Shown one piece after another: positions 11,601 to 21,392 of a stretch of DNA of 64,000 nt. This DNA comes from Climacium dendroides (lineage: Eukaryota; Streptophyta; Bryopsida; Hypnales; Climaciaceae): assembly GCA_950106755.1 (NCBI GenBank), contig OX467086.1, positions 20,168,001-20,232,000 on the forward strand, in the 5' to 3' direction. The translations under genes were made by a program, and so were the position numbers. Below the pieces are notes generated by a model, which made no database searches, had not been told where the DNA came from, and was given only the letters and a program-made list of their open reading frames with translations. Every line of letters starts with the position of its first letter. The first letter of the stretch is position 1.

Positions 11601-12764
11601 AAAAGAATCAATTTCTCACACAAAACCCTTGAGGAACCAACACTTGAGAAATAACTTAAATGTCATTCCACTATGCAACACTATAGTCACAATGTTATAG
11701 AACTTCATATAATCAAATGCATTTTGAGAGCTTAAATTATACCTTTTTTAGAGCTTAAATTATTAGGTAAAACATTTGAATGTGTATGTCAATGGAAAAT
11801 AGTAATGCTTGAAGATATCAACAAGAACCTTTGCATCTATTTCATGATGTAACATACCATGTTGTAATAACAATGAATTAGAATTCAATAATTTGTAACA
11901 TTACTCAATTGCAAAACAACTAGTGAATTTCATCATCTCATTATTGAACATGTGATACAAAAGTGCCAAATTTGACAAATGAAAGTAACCAAAAAATACA
12001 CAACTCTCCTATAACCCCAACCAAAGCAAATTGCCAACAAAACATTTTACTTCTTTTGAAAATTCTTAGTGTATTGTGCATCAGCAATGGAACAAAGAAA
12101 ACCAAAATTTCTAAACCTCTCAAAGTGACAATGAACATTACTATTTAATAACAATTCTTTGGTCCCAACATAAGATATTGAGACCTAAGATTTGATTGCT
12201 ACGGTACAAAGATTGAACCATGACATTGCAAAACGAATCCTAGCATTATTTGCAACAAGAATGTGCTCCAAAATATTCAAAAAATGTGAGGTTTGTTACA
12301 CAACCATGCTAGGCTCTCAAAACTTAAATGACAAAGTACTTTCACCAGCTAGAGACGAGTACATTCAATGCCAATGCTTCAGAATCAATGCATCTAAATC
12401 TAAGAAAGAACAAAGCCAAAGTTTTCCCTTCATGAAATGATAGATAAAATAATTCTAAAAAAGCACACAAATCCTCCTCTGTAGCTACCATTTGCCACTA
12501 CAAATGTATATTAGAAAATCAAATGGACCTATAACACGAGTGGACCAGTAATAGTGTATATTGCCAAACTGAAACGCAAAGTTTTCACAAAGTTTGCCGT
12601 TGAAAGAGGGAAATGAAAGCTCAGTCGAGCAACCTCATTGTAGAGACGCTCAAGATTTGTCAAAAATATGCAAGAGAAATAAAGACATCAACACAATCCT
12701 GGCATTACAATAACCTGTGTAGATCAAAATAAATAAATAAACAAGATGAATTCTACCAGCATGC
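11601..12764. other. Spacer and 3' flank of the small membrane-protein gene
   Basis: No recognisable gene. An 82-codon plus-strand frame at 12192-12440 has no recognisable domain. The last few hundred bases before 12765 probably include the 3' UTR of the minus-strand gene. Confidence 0.5.
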
Positions 12765-13875
12765 TTAGTCCTCTGGGTTCCTCTTGTTATCAAATTTTCG
12801 CCTATCCTGACGTTCTTGGAACCTAGCCCATGCCCAACGGCCTACTAAGTAACCAGCTAATAGATACACCTGCACAACAACAACAACAGAAACAACAACA
12901 ACAGAGTACCTCCCACTGTCAGACTTTCAAAACACTATTGAAAATCGGGACGAAAGAATTTTAATAACTTGTCCATTCATTAATCCAAACATTGTAATGT
13001 ATGATTCCCATCCTTAGATTCAAACCTTCAAAATGGTTAGAGAAAGATTTTCAAATCACTCTACTTAAGACAAAAACTGAATGTGAATTGAAGTAGAGGA
13101 CACTAAAACCGTTAGGGATCTGATACCTTCTCCTTTACTGACCCCTGCTACCAACAGCAGCTCATCTATTCATTCACAAACTTGGTTGGACGTATTGGCA
13201 AACGCTGTAAGCACGAATGATCTAAATATCTATGACCACTGATGAATAGCAACCTACCAGTTTGAATAATTGCAGAAGAAATTCATAAACATTTGATCTC
13301 AAGAGAATTTGGTTATTGTAGTAACCCAAAGTGATCTCTCCGTAGCTCAGTACCGATCTCGCAGTGAAAGCGCACTCCTACGCATTAGTTAAAAATGCTT
13401 GAGGTCTCGGAGAGAATCCTCTACTTTATCCTTAAATTGGGCCACAAGATTTGAAGAAGAGAAAAAAGATAAGCGAACGCTTGCGTGTTTCTTGTTGCCA
13501 CCATTGGCACTACAACCTACTTCTAATGTATACAAGATTGATTGTCTCTCGTATCACTTTGAGTCATGAATTTGCATTTCGCCTTTGAATTTACAGACTC
13601 GCAAGCAAGAGCGCATAAACATTCATCTTCAAACCCTAAATGACATTCACCTGTATCATGTTGCGCGGGGGTTTCTTCTCCTCCCCCTCCTCCGCCTCCA
13701 ACTTCACAGGCTCTACTGGCGCCGTCGCTTGCCTAGGAAACCTCACAATCAGAGGCCCTGTTTTATGCAGCAGTTCTTCACCACCATCTTCCTCCACCTT
13801 CGGCTGCTCCGTGAACGCCATAGTCATATAATATAGTGTTGCCGGGTTAGTCTCCAAACAACCCACCTCCTCCAC
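12765..13875 (-). CDS. Small single-pass membrane protein, 109 aa (or 91), unknown function
   Basis: There are two exons, 13875-13651 and 12869-12765. They join in phase 0 across a 781-bp intron (CAG|GTGAAT to GTGCAG|GTG). The protein is acidic in its first two thirds (KVEEDGGEELL, EAEEGEEKK). It then has a short hydrophobic segment (MIQVYLLAGYLVGRWAWARF) and a basic tail ending DRRKFDNKRNPED. Methionines 1, 17 and 19 are possible starts; the one giving MAFTEQPK is plausible because the segment before it is weakly coding. The shape suggests a small anchored protein of an organelle or the ER, but I do not recognise the family. It is divergently transcribed from HSBP and shares its upstream region. 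Confidence 0.65.
13333..13418. other. Compact structured element in an intron, tRNA-like in outline
   Basis: GATCTCTCCG at 13333 pairs with CGGAGAGAATC at 13408-13418. Inside are a small hairpin around agtgaaagcgcact and another around gcattagttaaaaatgc. The phrase TAGCTCAGTACCG resembles a tRNA A-box, but no proper B-box, anticodon arm or 7-bp acceptor stem can be drawn. A degenerate tRNA-derived sequence, an intronic small RNA or chance are all possible. Confidence 0.25.
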
Positions 13876-14587
13876 CAGCTTCTAAACCCTAAACCCCAAC
13901 AAAATTGGGTACAGATCACCTTCTCAACCCTACTTCAGAAGCCTTATTGCAAATTCGGTGCAAAGAAGAGATTGTTGTGAAGTGCACGGCTTAAGAATTG
14001 ATATATCCACCCACGGGACAGTGCACAGTCGGGTTTAGGGCATGGTCCTATATCCGTACTTCCTCTTCTTCCTGAGGTGCTCCTCTGCAAATGACGTCTC
14101 TGGCAAGTTCAATTGGACTTCACTTCACGAATGTGGTTCTGGAATAGGTGAATGAGTCGCCGACATACTTTCCCTTACCTTAAACCTCTAAACCTTAAAC
14201 CCTAACAAAATTGGATGGAGCTCAACATCTAAACCCTAACCCGAAAGCCTTCAGAGCAAATTCAGAGCAAATTCAAAGTCCGAATTCCGTGCTTGGAAGA
14301 GACTGTTGTCAAATGCACGAATCAGAATTGTCATATCCACGGGACAGTGCTTGCTCGGGTTTAGGGCATGGTCCTATAACCGCGCCTTTCTTCTTCCCAA
14401 GTTGTCCCTGACGTGTTCCTCTTCGCAATTTCGTTTATCAATATGCGGTCTTCCCACTGGTAATTGATTTCCATTTGGGATTGCATTTGCATAGTTGGAA
14501 AAGAGTTCGTATTACTAACTTACTTAGTCTCTGGCGATCTCTCTAGAGCCTTCGAAGAGAACTTAGGGTTTGTTGTTTGTGAAGAGT
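13876..14587. promoter_or_regulatory. Bidirectional promoter region with an imperfect internal duplication
   Basis: This separates the starts of the membrane-protein gene and HSBP. Two blocks about 305-326 bp apart share ordered phrases: aaaccctaa-type telo-boxes (13885, 14178, 14228), acaaaattgg, a gaagagattgttgt/gaagagactgttgt pair, atatccac, gggacagtgc (14015, 14341), and gggtttagggcatggtccta (14031, 14357). Telo-boxes (AAACCCTAA) in plants mark promoters of ribosomal and housekeeping genes. The shared order implies an old tandem duplication with one set of motifs facing each gene. Confidence 0.7.
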
Positions 14588-15325
14588 ATGGATATGAGTG
14601 AGAGTATGGATTCGAGTGGCCATGGACAAGCGCAGGGGCACGAGGGAGCGGATGCGACGACGCAGAAGACCGCGGATCTGACGGCGTTCGTGCAGAACTT
14701 GCTGCTGCAAATGCAGACGCGGTTTCAGACCATGTCGGAGTCCATCATCACCAAGATCGACGAGATGGGGTCTCGCATTGACGAGCTCGAGCGGAGTATC
14801 GGGGAGCTCGTGAAGGAGACGGGACATGTCGAGGCCTTGCCGACGTCGCCGCCGAACTCGTCATCCTTTGAACTGCGAGGGGGCAACTCCACAAAGTAAG
14901 TGTGAGGAACTCGCAGCAATGGAACAGAGCACGTGAGTTAGGGTTCTGGCATTGTCGTGGGCAGTAACCTATTCCAAGAAGATGCACATCACAGGTTTAT
15001 TCAGAGATGTTTTTCTTTCCTCGTCTTGTAATTTTTCTTTCAAAGCCACAAAACTCCGTTATGTGCAATTTTTGTAGCCTTCTTTTCCCATTCTGAGCTT
15101 ACAACCTTCCATTATATTCATTCTGCTTCTAATATGCAACCGTTCTGCGTAGACTGCCGTTCAATCCCTTCCTCAATGTCTTGATGCTGATTTTCTGAGC
15201 AAACATTGTTTGATAGGAACAGTTTTTCTGCTGCGTGCGCACTTTTTTAGGGTTTCACTTAGCATGTCGTTTTGATTCAATTTGAAGACAGACAGCACTT
15301 GTTTCGTCGCAGGGAATCGAATTAG
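14588..15325 (+). CDS. HSBP: Heat shock factor-binding protein, 106 aa
   Basis: Exon 1 is 14588-14895 and exon 2 is 15313-15325. The donor is ACAAA|GTAAGT and the acceptor TCGTCGCAG|G. The core DLTAFVQNLLLQMQTRFQ at residues 30-47, followed by TMSESIITKIDEMGSRIDEL, matches the HSBP family closely. That coiled-coil core trimerises and binds heat-shock factor trimers, attenuating the heat response. Plant HSBPs are usually about 80-100 aa. The acidic, Ser/Gly-rich N-terminus and Pro/Ser-rich tail are family-typical. The start at 14588 is the first ATG with the whole core in frame. The last exon adds only ESN: without splicing, the TAA inside the donor ends the protein three residues earlier. Confidence 0.93.
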
Positions 15326-15744
15326 AGGCCCGTGAACATTTCCACTGGTGATGCGAGGAGCAAGAAACGTGTAGCCGATGGAGATTGAAGCATGGCTTGA
15401 TCATTGCAGACATCTGATCTGATGAAATTTATATGTAGATTACACTGCTATTGTCTTGGACTACAGATGGGATTGTGGAGCCTTGTTGCAAGGATGCTGA
15501 TTTACCAGCTGATTGCAGAAATATGGTAGGATGGATATTTCAGACTCTCCCGTAGTTTTTAATGTAAATGTACATTTTTAATCTTGTTTACCCCACCTGC
15601 TAATCAGTCCAACAACCATGTGTATGAAGGGATGAGTCACAATTGGTAAGAGCATTTGCTGTGCAGTTTGTTAAAATTGTGGAATTGCTATTGTCTGTCC
15701 TTACCTTGCAATGGAGGTGCTTAGGGGTGTTTTGATTATCCAAT
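15326..15744. other. 3' flank of HSBP
   Basis: Probably the 3' UTR and downstream spacer of HSBP. No other gene is recognisable. Confidence 0.4.
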
Positions 15745-16322
15745 GTTAACCCTCAATGCTGAATGCCTTCTTTGAATTTGCTCTAAATTGAAGAAAAAGT
15801 CAGCAATTTGATAAGCTTTAACAATATTTTTCTGAATTATAATTGTACAAATTCAAACTAGACATGGTAGAGATCACATGGAGAAAGAAAATGCAACAAT
15901 ATTAGTAACAAAGTGAAAGATTATAATGTTTGATCATGAGGGTGATAAAATTGGGAAAGTGATTTGAAGTCTTTCAATCTTCTTTACACATGTCAAATCT
16001 GAAAAATTGGTCATCCAAAAAAAATATGAGTCTTAATCCTTCAGTGTTGAAGCCCTTTTTGAACTTCTTGGAACTTGTTTTAAATTGAACAAAAAGACAA
16101 CAATTTGATAAGTTTTAACAATTTTTTAAAAATTGTAATTATACAAATTCTAACTAGACATGTTAGAGATTACATGGGAAAAAAAAACATAACAATATCG
16201 CTTATTGATTGATACATTATAATGTTTGATCATGAGGGTGTTAAAATTGTGAAAGCAATTTAAAGTCTTCCAATCTTCTTTTCACATGTCAAGTCTAAAA
16301 AATTGGTCATCCAAAAAATATG
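15745..16322 (+). repeat. Tandem duplication A, about 290-bp unit, two copies
   Basis: The segment starting near 15755 repeats from about 16036. Shared phrases in order include acaatttgataag (with change), caaattcaaactagacatg, gattataatgtttgatcatg and aaattggtcatccaaaaaa. No coding capacity. It is followed directly by duplication B. Confidence 0.8.
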
Positions 16323-16334
16323 AGGTTCAAAGGC

Positions 16335-17860
16335 ATAACATGTATAACCTCAATCAAAGTTTACGGATTTTCAAAATCTACTTTACAAGTTTTTTTAAAT
16401 GAATTTCTAATGTTATTTTTTTTCCAAGATCTAGTGTATTTGAGGCTTATATTTCAAAGAGTCCTCAACACTACAAAGATTTGCAATAGACACCTTTGTA
16501 CAAAATCTTGAATAGAAAGTCATAATCATTCATCTTCAAAATCAGATTTTTGATGCTAAAACTAGAATTCAAAAAGAATTTTTAAAAAATATAAACAACT
16601 AAAAATAGTAATTTGGTTAGGTATTATTGAACTTCAAAGGATTGTCGACACCAAAATTTGGTGCCTTAGGCATGTAGGGATGAAGGACATGCATAGCTCT
16701 CCAATCAGTTTATAGCTTCTCTAAATCTATTCTACAATTTTTTTAAATAAATTTCTAATGTTATTTTTTCTCCAAAATTTAGTAGATTTGAAGTTCATTT
16801 CTAGGAGCCTTGAACACTAAAAAAATCAAGATTTACAATAGACACCCTTGCACAAAATCTTAAATAGAAAAATCATAATTATCATACTACTAAAATCATA
16901 ACTCCCTCTATAATATCACAAATGCTACCATTAATACTAGGGGCTCGTGCTTGCTATGCTACGCATTCATTGTATCACATATTAATAAAATTTTGATATA
17001 TTTGAATAGAATGCATGATAATAATTTAATATGTCTTTAAAATAATTATTTTTAATATTTTATAAAAATATTTTCACACAATGTGATATTATTGAAATAG
17101 AGTACAATCACCTCTGTAACATCACTTTTTACAAAGGGTAATATTATAAAAATAATATAGTCCTTGCAATTGAGGTGATATTAAAGAAGATCAATATGAT
17201 GATATTATAAAGGTAGGAATTCCATTGCTTTTCTTGGCTTTATGCTTCATTTGCATTTCTATGATTTTGTGCTTTTGTGAGCTTTGAGCTTCTAATTTCA
17301 ATTTTCTATTGTCATTACCAAATGAATTGAGAAATTTATTACATTGAATGAATTTTGGATTTCACAACAATTAAATTGTTCACGAAGCTTTTAGATTTAC
17401 AAGTTTTTCCTTTAAATTCTTCTATTTAGGTTGCCATTGTTTGTAATAATTGAGTCAAATTTCTAATGCATTCTAATGTATGTGTATCTTTTACCGTATT
17501 CATCATTGCATGTATTTTATTCATCATTCATTAAATTTTTATTGTTTATTTCAATATGTGCTTATATTTATTAAAAAAATTATGTGAAGATTTTAGCAAT
17601 TTTTATCTGAAGATTTATTGAAATTCTTGCTCTACATTCTATCTAATACATAAAAATTCTTATGAAATTCTAATGGTGAATGCGTAGCATAGCAAGTGCC
17701 AACCGCTAGTTCATTTTTAAAATCAGATTTTTAATGCTAAAACTAAACTTGTAAAGGAATTCACTTGAAAAATAGTAACTTGGTAAAGTTTTGTTTAACT
17801 TCAAAGTTTTTGTCAATATAAGAATTTGGTGCCTTGCTGATTTGGGGGTTAAATTTGGTT
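16335..17860 (+). repeat. Tandem duplication B, about 340-bp unit; second copy holds a Helitron
   Basis: Copy one runs about 16335-16680. Copy two runs about 16690-16881 and then 17710-17860, split by the Helitron. Shared phrases are aatttctaatgttatttttt, the caatagacac...acaaaatctt block, aaaatcagatttttgatgct and aatttggtgcctta. Removing the insert restores co-linearity. Confidence 0.8.
16882..17709 (+). mobile_element. Non-autonomous Helitron, copy 2 (828 bp)
   Basis: It starts TCATACTACTAAAATCATAA and ends CCAACCGCTAG, followed by T. The subterminal block ACTAGGGGCTCGTGCTTGCT starts at 16936. The uninterrupted tandem copy reads ...cataatca|ttcatcttcaaaatcag near 16520-16545. Here the same sequence is split between A and T with no target duplication. 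This is the diagnostic Helitron insertion pattern. Confidence 0.92.
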
Positions 17861-18837
17861 TTTTATTGTATCTATTTCAATTGTGTTGTTTTATTGTACT
17901 TCTAATTACTATGCTTTCAAATTTTAATTTCATGTGAATTAAAAGATTCACTTTACAATCATAAGGGTTTGAAGTTGAGATGTAATATCAAAAGTCAATT
18001 AATAAAAGATGTGACCAATAGTTTGATTTTCCATCTTAGAAGACATTGGATTGGGACTTTCTTGTTTTATGCAAAGAATTGTATTTGTTGATAAAAGTCT
18101 ATAAAATATATTTCTTAAAATAGATGATAGAATTTTGGTTAAACATTTTTTTAATAGAAATAGACATTAAAATTTTTTAATGTATTTATTGAGTTATATT
18201 ATTTTTCAAATTTAATTAATTATTTGGTGCAAATTGTGAACATTAACTACCTAATTTGATAATAAATGGATGCTAGCCTATGACTAAGGTAGTCATTCAA
18301 ATACAATTTGATTTCTGAACCAATAGGTGCATTCTTCATTTCTATAGTTATCTAAAAATCATCCATTGGCCATTTTTAGGTCACAACATCCTTATAAGAT
18401 TAAATTAAAAACATTTCAAGTTGTGTAGGAACCAAAATTAATAACTTGATTACATGTTTAGGTGGTGTACCTTCTTTAATCAGCATGTATTATTTCAATG
18501 TTCCTTATAGACACAAAAATTGTTGAACATAGTGATTGCTTTGTCAAGGCTCCAAATGTAAAGAAAAGTTCTGAATTCCTTACAAATTTCTCTTTCGTAG
18601 TGCAAGTTGAGTATGGCCATTTTAAAAACTCTTTTAACAAAAAAATGCATGCAAACTTAATAAATAACTAATAGAAGCTTAAATTCCAAAGCACCATACA
18701 TTATTTTAAAACTATACCACATTTACTTTAAGAACAACACTTTTTTATTATTTAAATTCACTATCTATTCATTATCAATTATCTATATTTATTAGGGCTC
18801 TCTTTTGGATTGGTGCTTGATTTTAGCACATTATATG
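17861..18837. other. AT-rich spacer, nothing recognised
   Basis: No convincing frames, inverted repeats or tandem repeats were seen. Confidence 0.5.
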
Positions 18838-19356
18838 AGAGCATCTCTTGCCACCCTCCAAATATTCCAACCCCCTACTTTTTGGATGATAAGCAATCAA
18901 TTTTAGTGTATATCAACCTCTATCTACATTTTCACACACTAAATAAGTCATATTCGAAGCTCGGGGGGGCACTTAGAGTGTTTATTAAAAACCACATGCG
19001 AATAAAATTTTAAACCCCCTATATACTTTTTGAATTTTAAATAAAATGAAATGAAAAAAATTGAATAGATTTTTTTACTCTAAAAGTTTATGTTTTGAAA
19101 TTGATATTTTATTTGTTAATAATAATTAGTTACAAATTAGTTTCGAAGGGATCACTAACCCCTCTACAAGCTATATTTTCTCTTAGGATTAGCTAGTCAT
19201 CATAATAAGTGATAGCTTACTTCTTGCAACTTGTCATTAGTTGAAAGTATATTTTAGTGAGTTGTATTGTTGGGAATACAAGAGGCCATCCCCTTTAAAT
19301 TGGAGAGATCTCAATTGAAGGGACCTAGGTATTTGGAGGGTGGCAGGAGATGCTCT
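18838..19356. mobile_element. TIR element (about 519 bp) with a truncated MITE inside
   Basis: The left end AGAGCATCTCTTGCCACCCT and the right end, read inverted, AGAGCATCTCCTGCCACCCT, continue matching as CCAAATA, giving about 27-bp TIRs. Similar GAGCATCTCC termini occur in plant Tourist/Harbinger MITEs, but no clean TTA/TAA target duplication is visible. The interior contains a piece of the Mutator-like MITE family at 18963-19146. Confidence 0.65.
18963..19146 (-). mobile_element. Truncated copy of the Mutator-like MITE family
   Basis: It starts with the family end GGGGGGGCACTTAGAGTG and aligns by eye with the reverse complement of about 51775-51960. Shared phrases include aaaaaccacatg, aaccccctatatactttttg and taataattagttacaaatta. 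The rest of the element and the second end are missing. It lies inside the TIR element at 18838-19356. Confidence 0.75.
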
Positions 19357-19699
19357 AACATTCTTATATAGGAAGACTCATTGCAACATTTTTTGCAAGA
19401 CTTGACCACCCTTGCTTGTCAATTTATCATTAGGATTTTTCAGATGGACAATACTGGCAATATATCACGAACAATAAAAATTCTAGTTGGGAGTCCTTCT
19501 CCAATGTCACTGTACAGTACAATAAGGTCTAGTTCATTTACGAATTCTTGGCCTCCCGAGCTAAAACTCAATGAACATTCCCCAACTTTGTGCCCATGTT
19601 GTGATTGCTATTCTATTCAATCGATAGCCTATGCTTGCATGCAAAGCTAGTACCTAGTCTTTTATCTACAAAGTTCATTTCACCGCTATCTACACCCGC

Positions 19700-20219
19700 A
19701 TTCACAAGTTATGATTTTCTTTTATTATTGTCTCTTGAACCACTGCTATCACCCCTTCGTACATGATGCCTTTGCACACAATCTCTCGATGATGTTTTCA
19801 ACTGGAAGCTCATGCTTCCCCTTTACACATCCATGGCCTTCCTCCGCTTCCCTGCTACCTCTGTTGTCTTACATTGCTTCCAAAGTTGCCACAGTGCTTA
19901 AGTCGTGATTTCTCTTTTTGGTTGGTTTTTTTGCGGAGGGGGGGCTTATATTTTGCCCGATCGATCTTTGCATCATTAGGAGAGGCATATCTTATGAGTT
20001 AATTTCCCACTGCACTTTCTTCCCTGACGATTAGCTCAACTTTAAAGCCTATTTTTGCCTCCTATCCTTACGTGGTCTATGCACACTACACCTTCAAATT
20101 CGAGCCCAAGTTCAATTCCGATTGCAATTTCATTGGCGAGGCTTAGCTTCTCAACTATGCTTTCTCCATTAAAGTGCCATTCAAGTGCATTTCTAGCTTC
20201 CCTTCCCCTTTTGCAACTT
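19700..20219 (-). pseudogene. Unidentified coding-like remnants on the minus strand
   Basis: Minus-strand frames with coding-like composition occur in pieces. One at 20219-20044 contains ARNALEWHFNGESIVEKLS and GLEFEGVVCIDHVRIGGK. Another near 19870-19760 contains KGKHELPVENIIERLCAKAS, with stops on both sides. I do not recognise a family. They may be a decayed gene caught in the Tc1-like element, or chance. Confidence 0.25.
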
Positions 20220-20304
20220 AATTCATATATTCTTTCATTTAGTTATAATGAGTACAATTTCTTAATTCTATGCTTATAAGCATTATGTTTTTGCTTAAAT
20301 CAAA

Positions 20305-20475
20305 ATGCGAACGTGCACATTGAGTGATGTTGAGAGATGTCAAATCATTGGCGTGCGAGAGGGTTGTGTGAAATCAAGTTGCATTGCTGAATTTCTAAAT
20401 ATGCCATGTTCCGCAATGTCAACTGTTCTCACAATATGGAAATTGTATAGCCACGAAAAGCCTAAGAGTGAGTAA
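20305..20475 (+). pseudogene. Tc1-like transposase, N-terminal helix-turn-helix fragment
   Basis: A 56-codon frame starts at the ATG at 20305. It contains LSDVERCQIIGVREG, then SCIAEFLNMPCSAMSTVLTI and WKLY. This has the layout of the first paired-type helix-turn-helix of Tc1/mariner transposases (L-x-x-x-E-R-x-x-I-x-x-L-x-x-G ... I-A-x-x-L ... S-T-V). It ends in a stop before any second HTH or DDE domain. Confidence 0.6.
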
Positions 20476-20482
20476 ACAAGAA

Positions 20483-20592
20483 ATGACTGAATGCATTGAA
20501 AGAGTTTGGGATGGTGTTACTTTAGAGCAACTTCAAACATTGACTGCCTATGTTCAAAAAATAATGTTGTATGATTCTAAAGTTTCAATGTA
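20483..20592 (+). pseudogene. Tc1-like transposase, C-terminal fragment
   Basis: The frame contains CIERVWDGVTLEQLQTLTAY. It resembles the conserved C-terminal helix of Tc1 transposases, where a W precedes an I/V-P-x-E-x-x-x-x-L segment. It follows the HTH fragment in a different frame after only a few bases, so the central DDE domain appears deleted. Confidence 0.45.
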
Positions 20593-20769
20593 AATATTTC
20601 TTTCCATATCAAAGTACTCTTCCATACGATTCCAACGCAATTTTCCATTCCAAAATCAGTTCATTTTTCTACATGATATGGCTATCTGAAGTTTCTGAAA
20701 TTTTCACCCAACAATGCTGGAACACAGAATTCGTAAATGAACTTACCTTACTGTACAGTACAGTACAGC

Positions 20770-21392
20770 ACATGGAATAATTCCATGTTCAATGACTCAC
20801 AATTCAAACGCAAGCTTGAATTCAAAGAGTTTCAACAGTGACAGGAGCCCGGCAATGCATAGGCAAAGGATACCCAGCCCTAAAGTTCAACAATGTTACT
20901 GGACATAAAAAGTCTAGATAAGGCGACAACAGTTGTAGAAGTTAACAGTTAATAGATAGAGAATACACAGAAGTACATAAACACATATTTGTGCTGATTC
21001 TCCTATCCCCAGGCCTTCCTCCATCTCATCCCAAATCTCGTAGCACAAGACCAAATCACACCCGGTGTTCTAAATTAGACTAGCACCGGCCCAGCAATGA
21101 GCTCCAATTGGAGTGGCAATAGGAACCTTTCCAATAACTGTGATCTACTTCCTGGATGCACCCTGAGTTCCAGCTCAACATTGTACATTCTAGGCACATG
21201 AATGGAGCGCCTCTGAAGAAATTCTAGTTGACAATTGATTCACCAACAGTTTCCTACAAGCCGCATACCTGTAATTGCTAATCTTCACCTTTCAGAAATG
21301 TTCTACAGCCAGAATCACTGTAACCTTTCAGACTAGACCATCCTGGATGTTGTATTGCCGAATCAAAGAATACCTCCGCAACAAAATCATCC
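20770..21392. other. 3' flank of FAD6
   Basis: Probably contains the 3' UTR of FAD6 (minus strand). No other gene is recognisable. Confidence 0.4.

Larger units (their letters stand above)
19509..20769 (+). mobile_element. Tc1-like DNA transposon remnant (about 1.26 kb)
   Basis: Inverted repeats of about 40 bp bound the segment. The left has ctgtacagtacaataaggtc then agttcatttacgaattc. The right, inverted, has ctgtacagtaaggta then agttcatttacgaattc. Between them are an N-terminal transposase piece (20305-20475) and a C-terminal piece (20483-20592) with the catalytic centre missing. The left TIR is also open on the minus strand, so part of the inverted repeat could be an inverted duplication of other sequence. 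Confidence 0.55.

Noticed and set aside
13333..13418. A true tRNA gene
   Set aside because: A-box-like phrase only. B-box, anticodon stem and 7-bp acceptor stem cannot be drawn.
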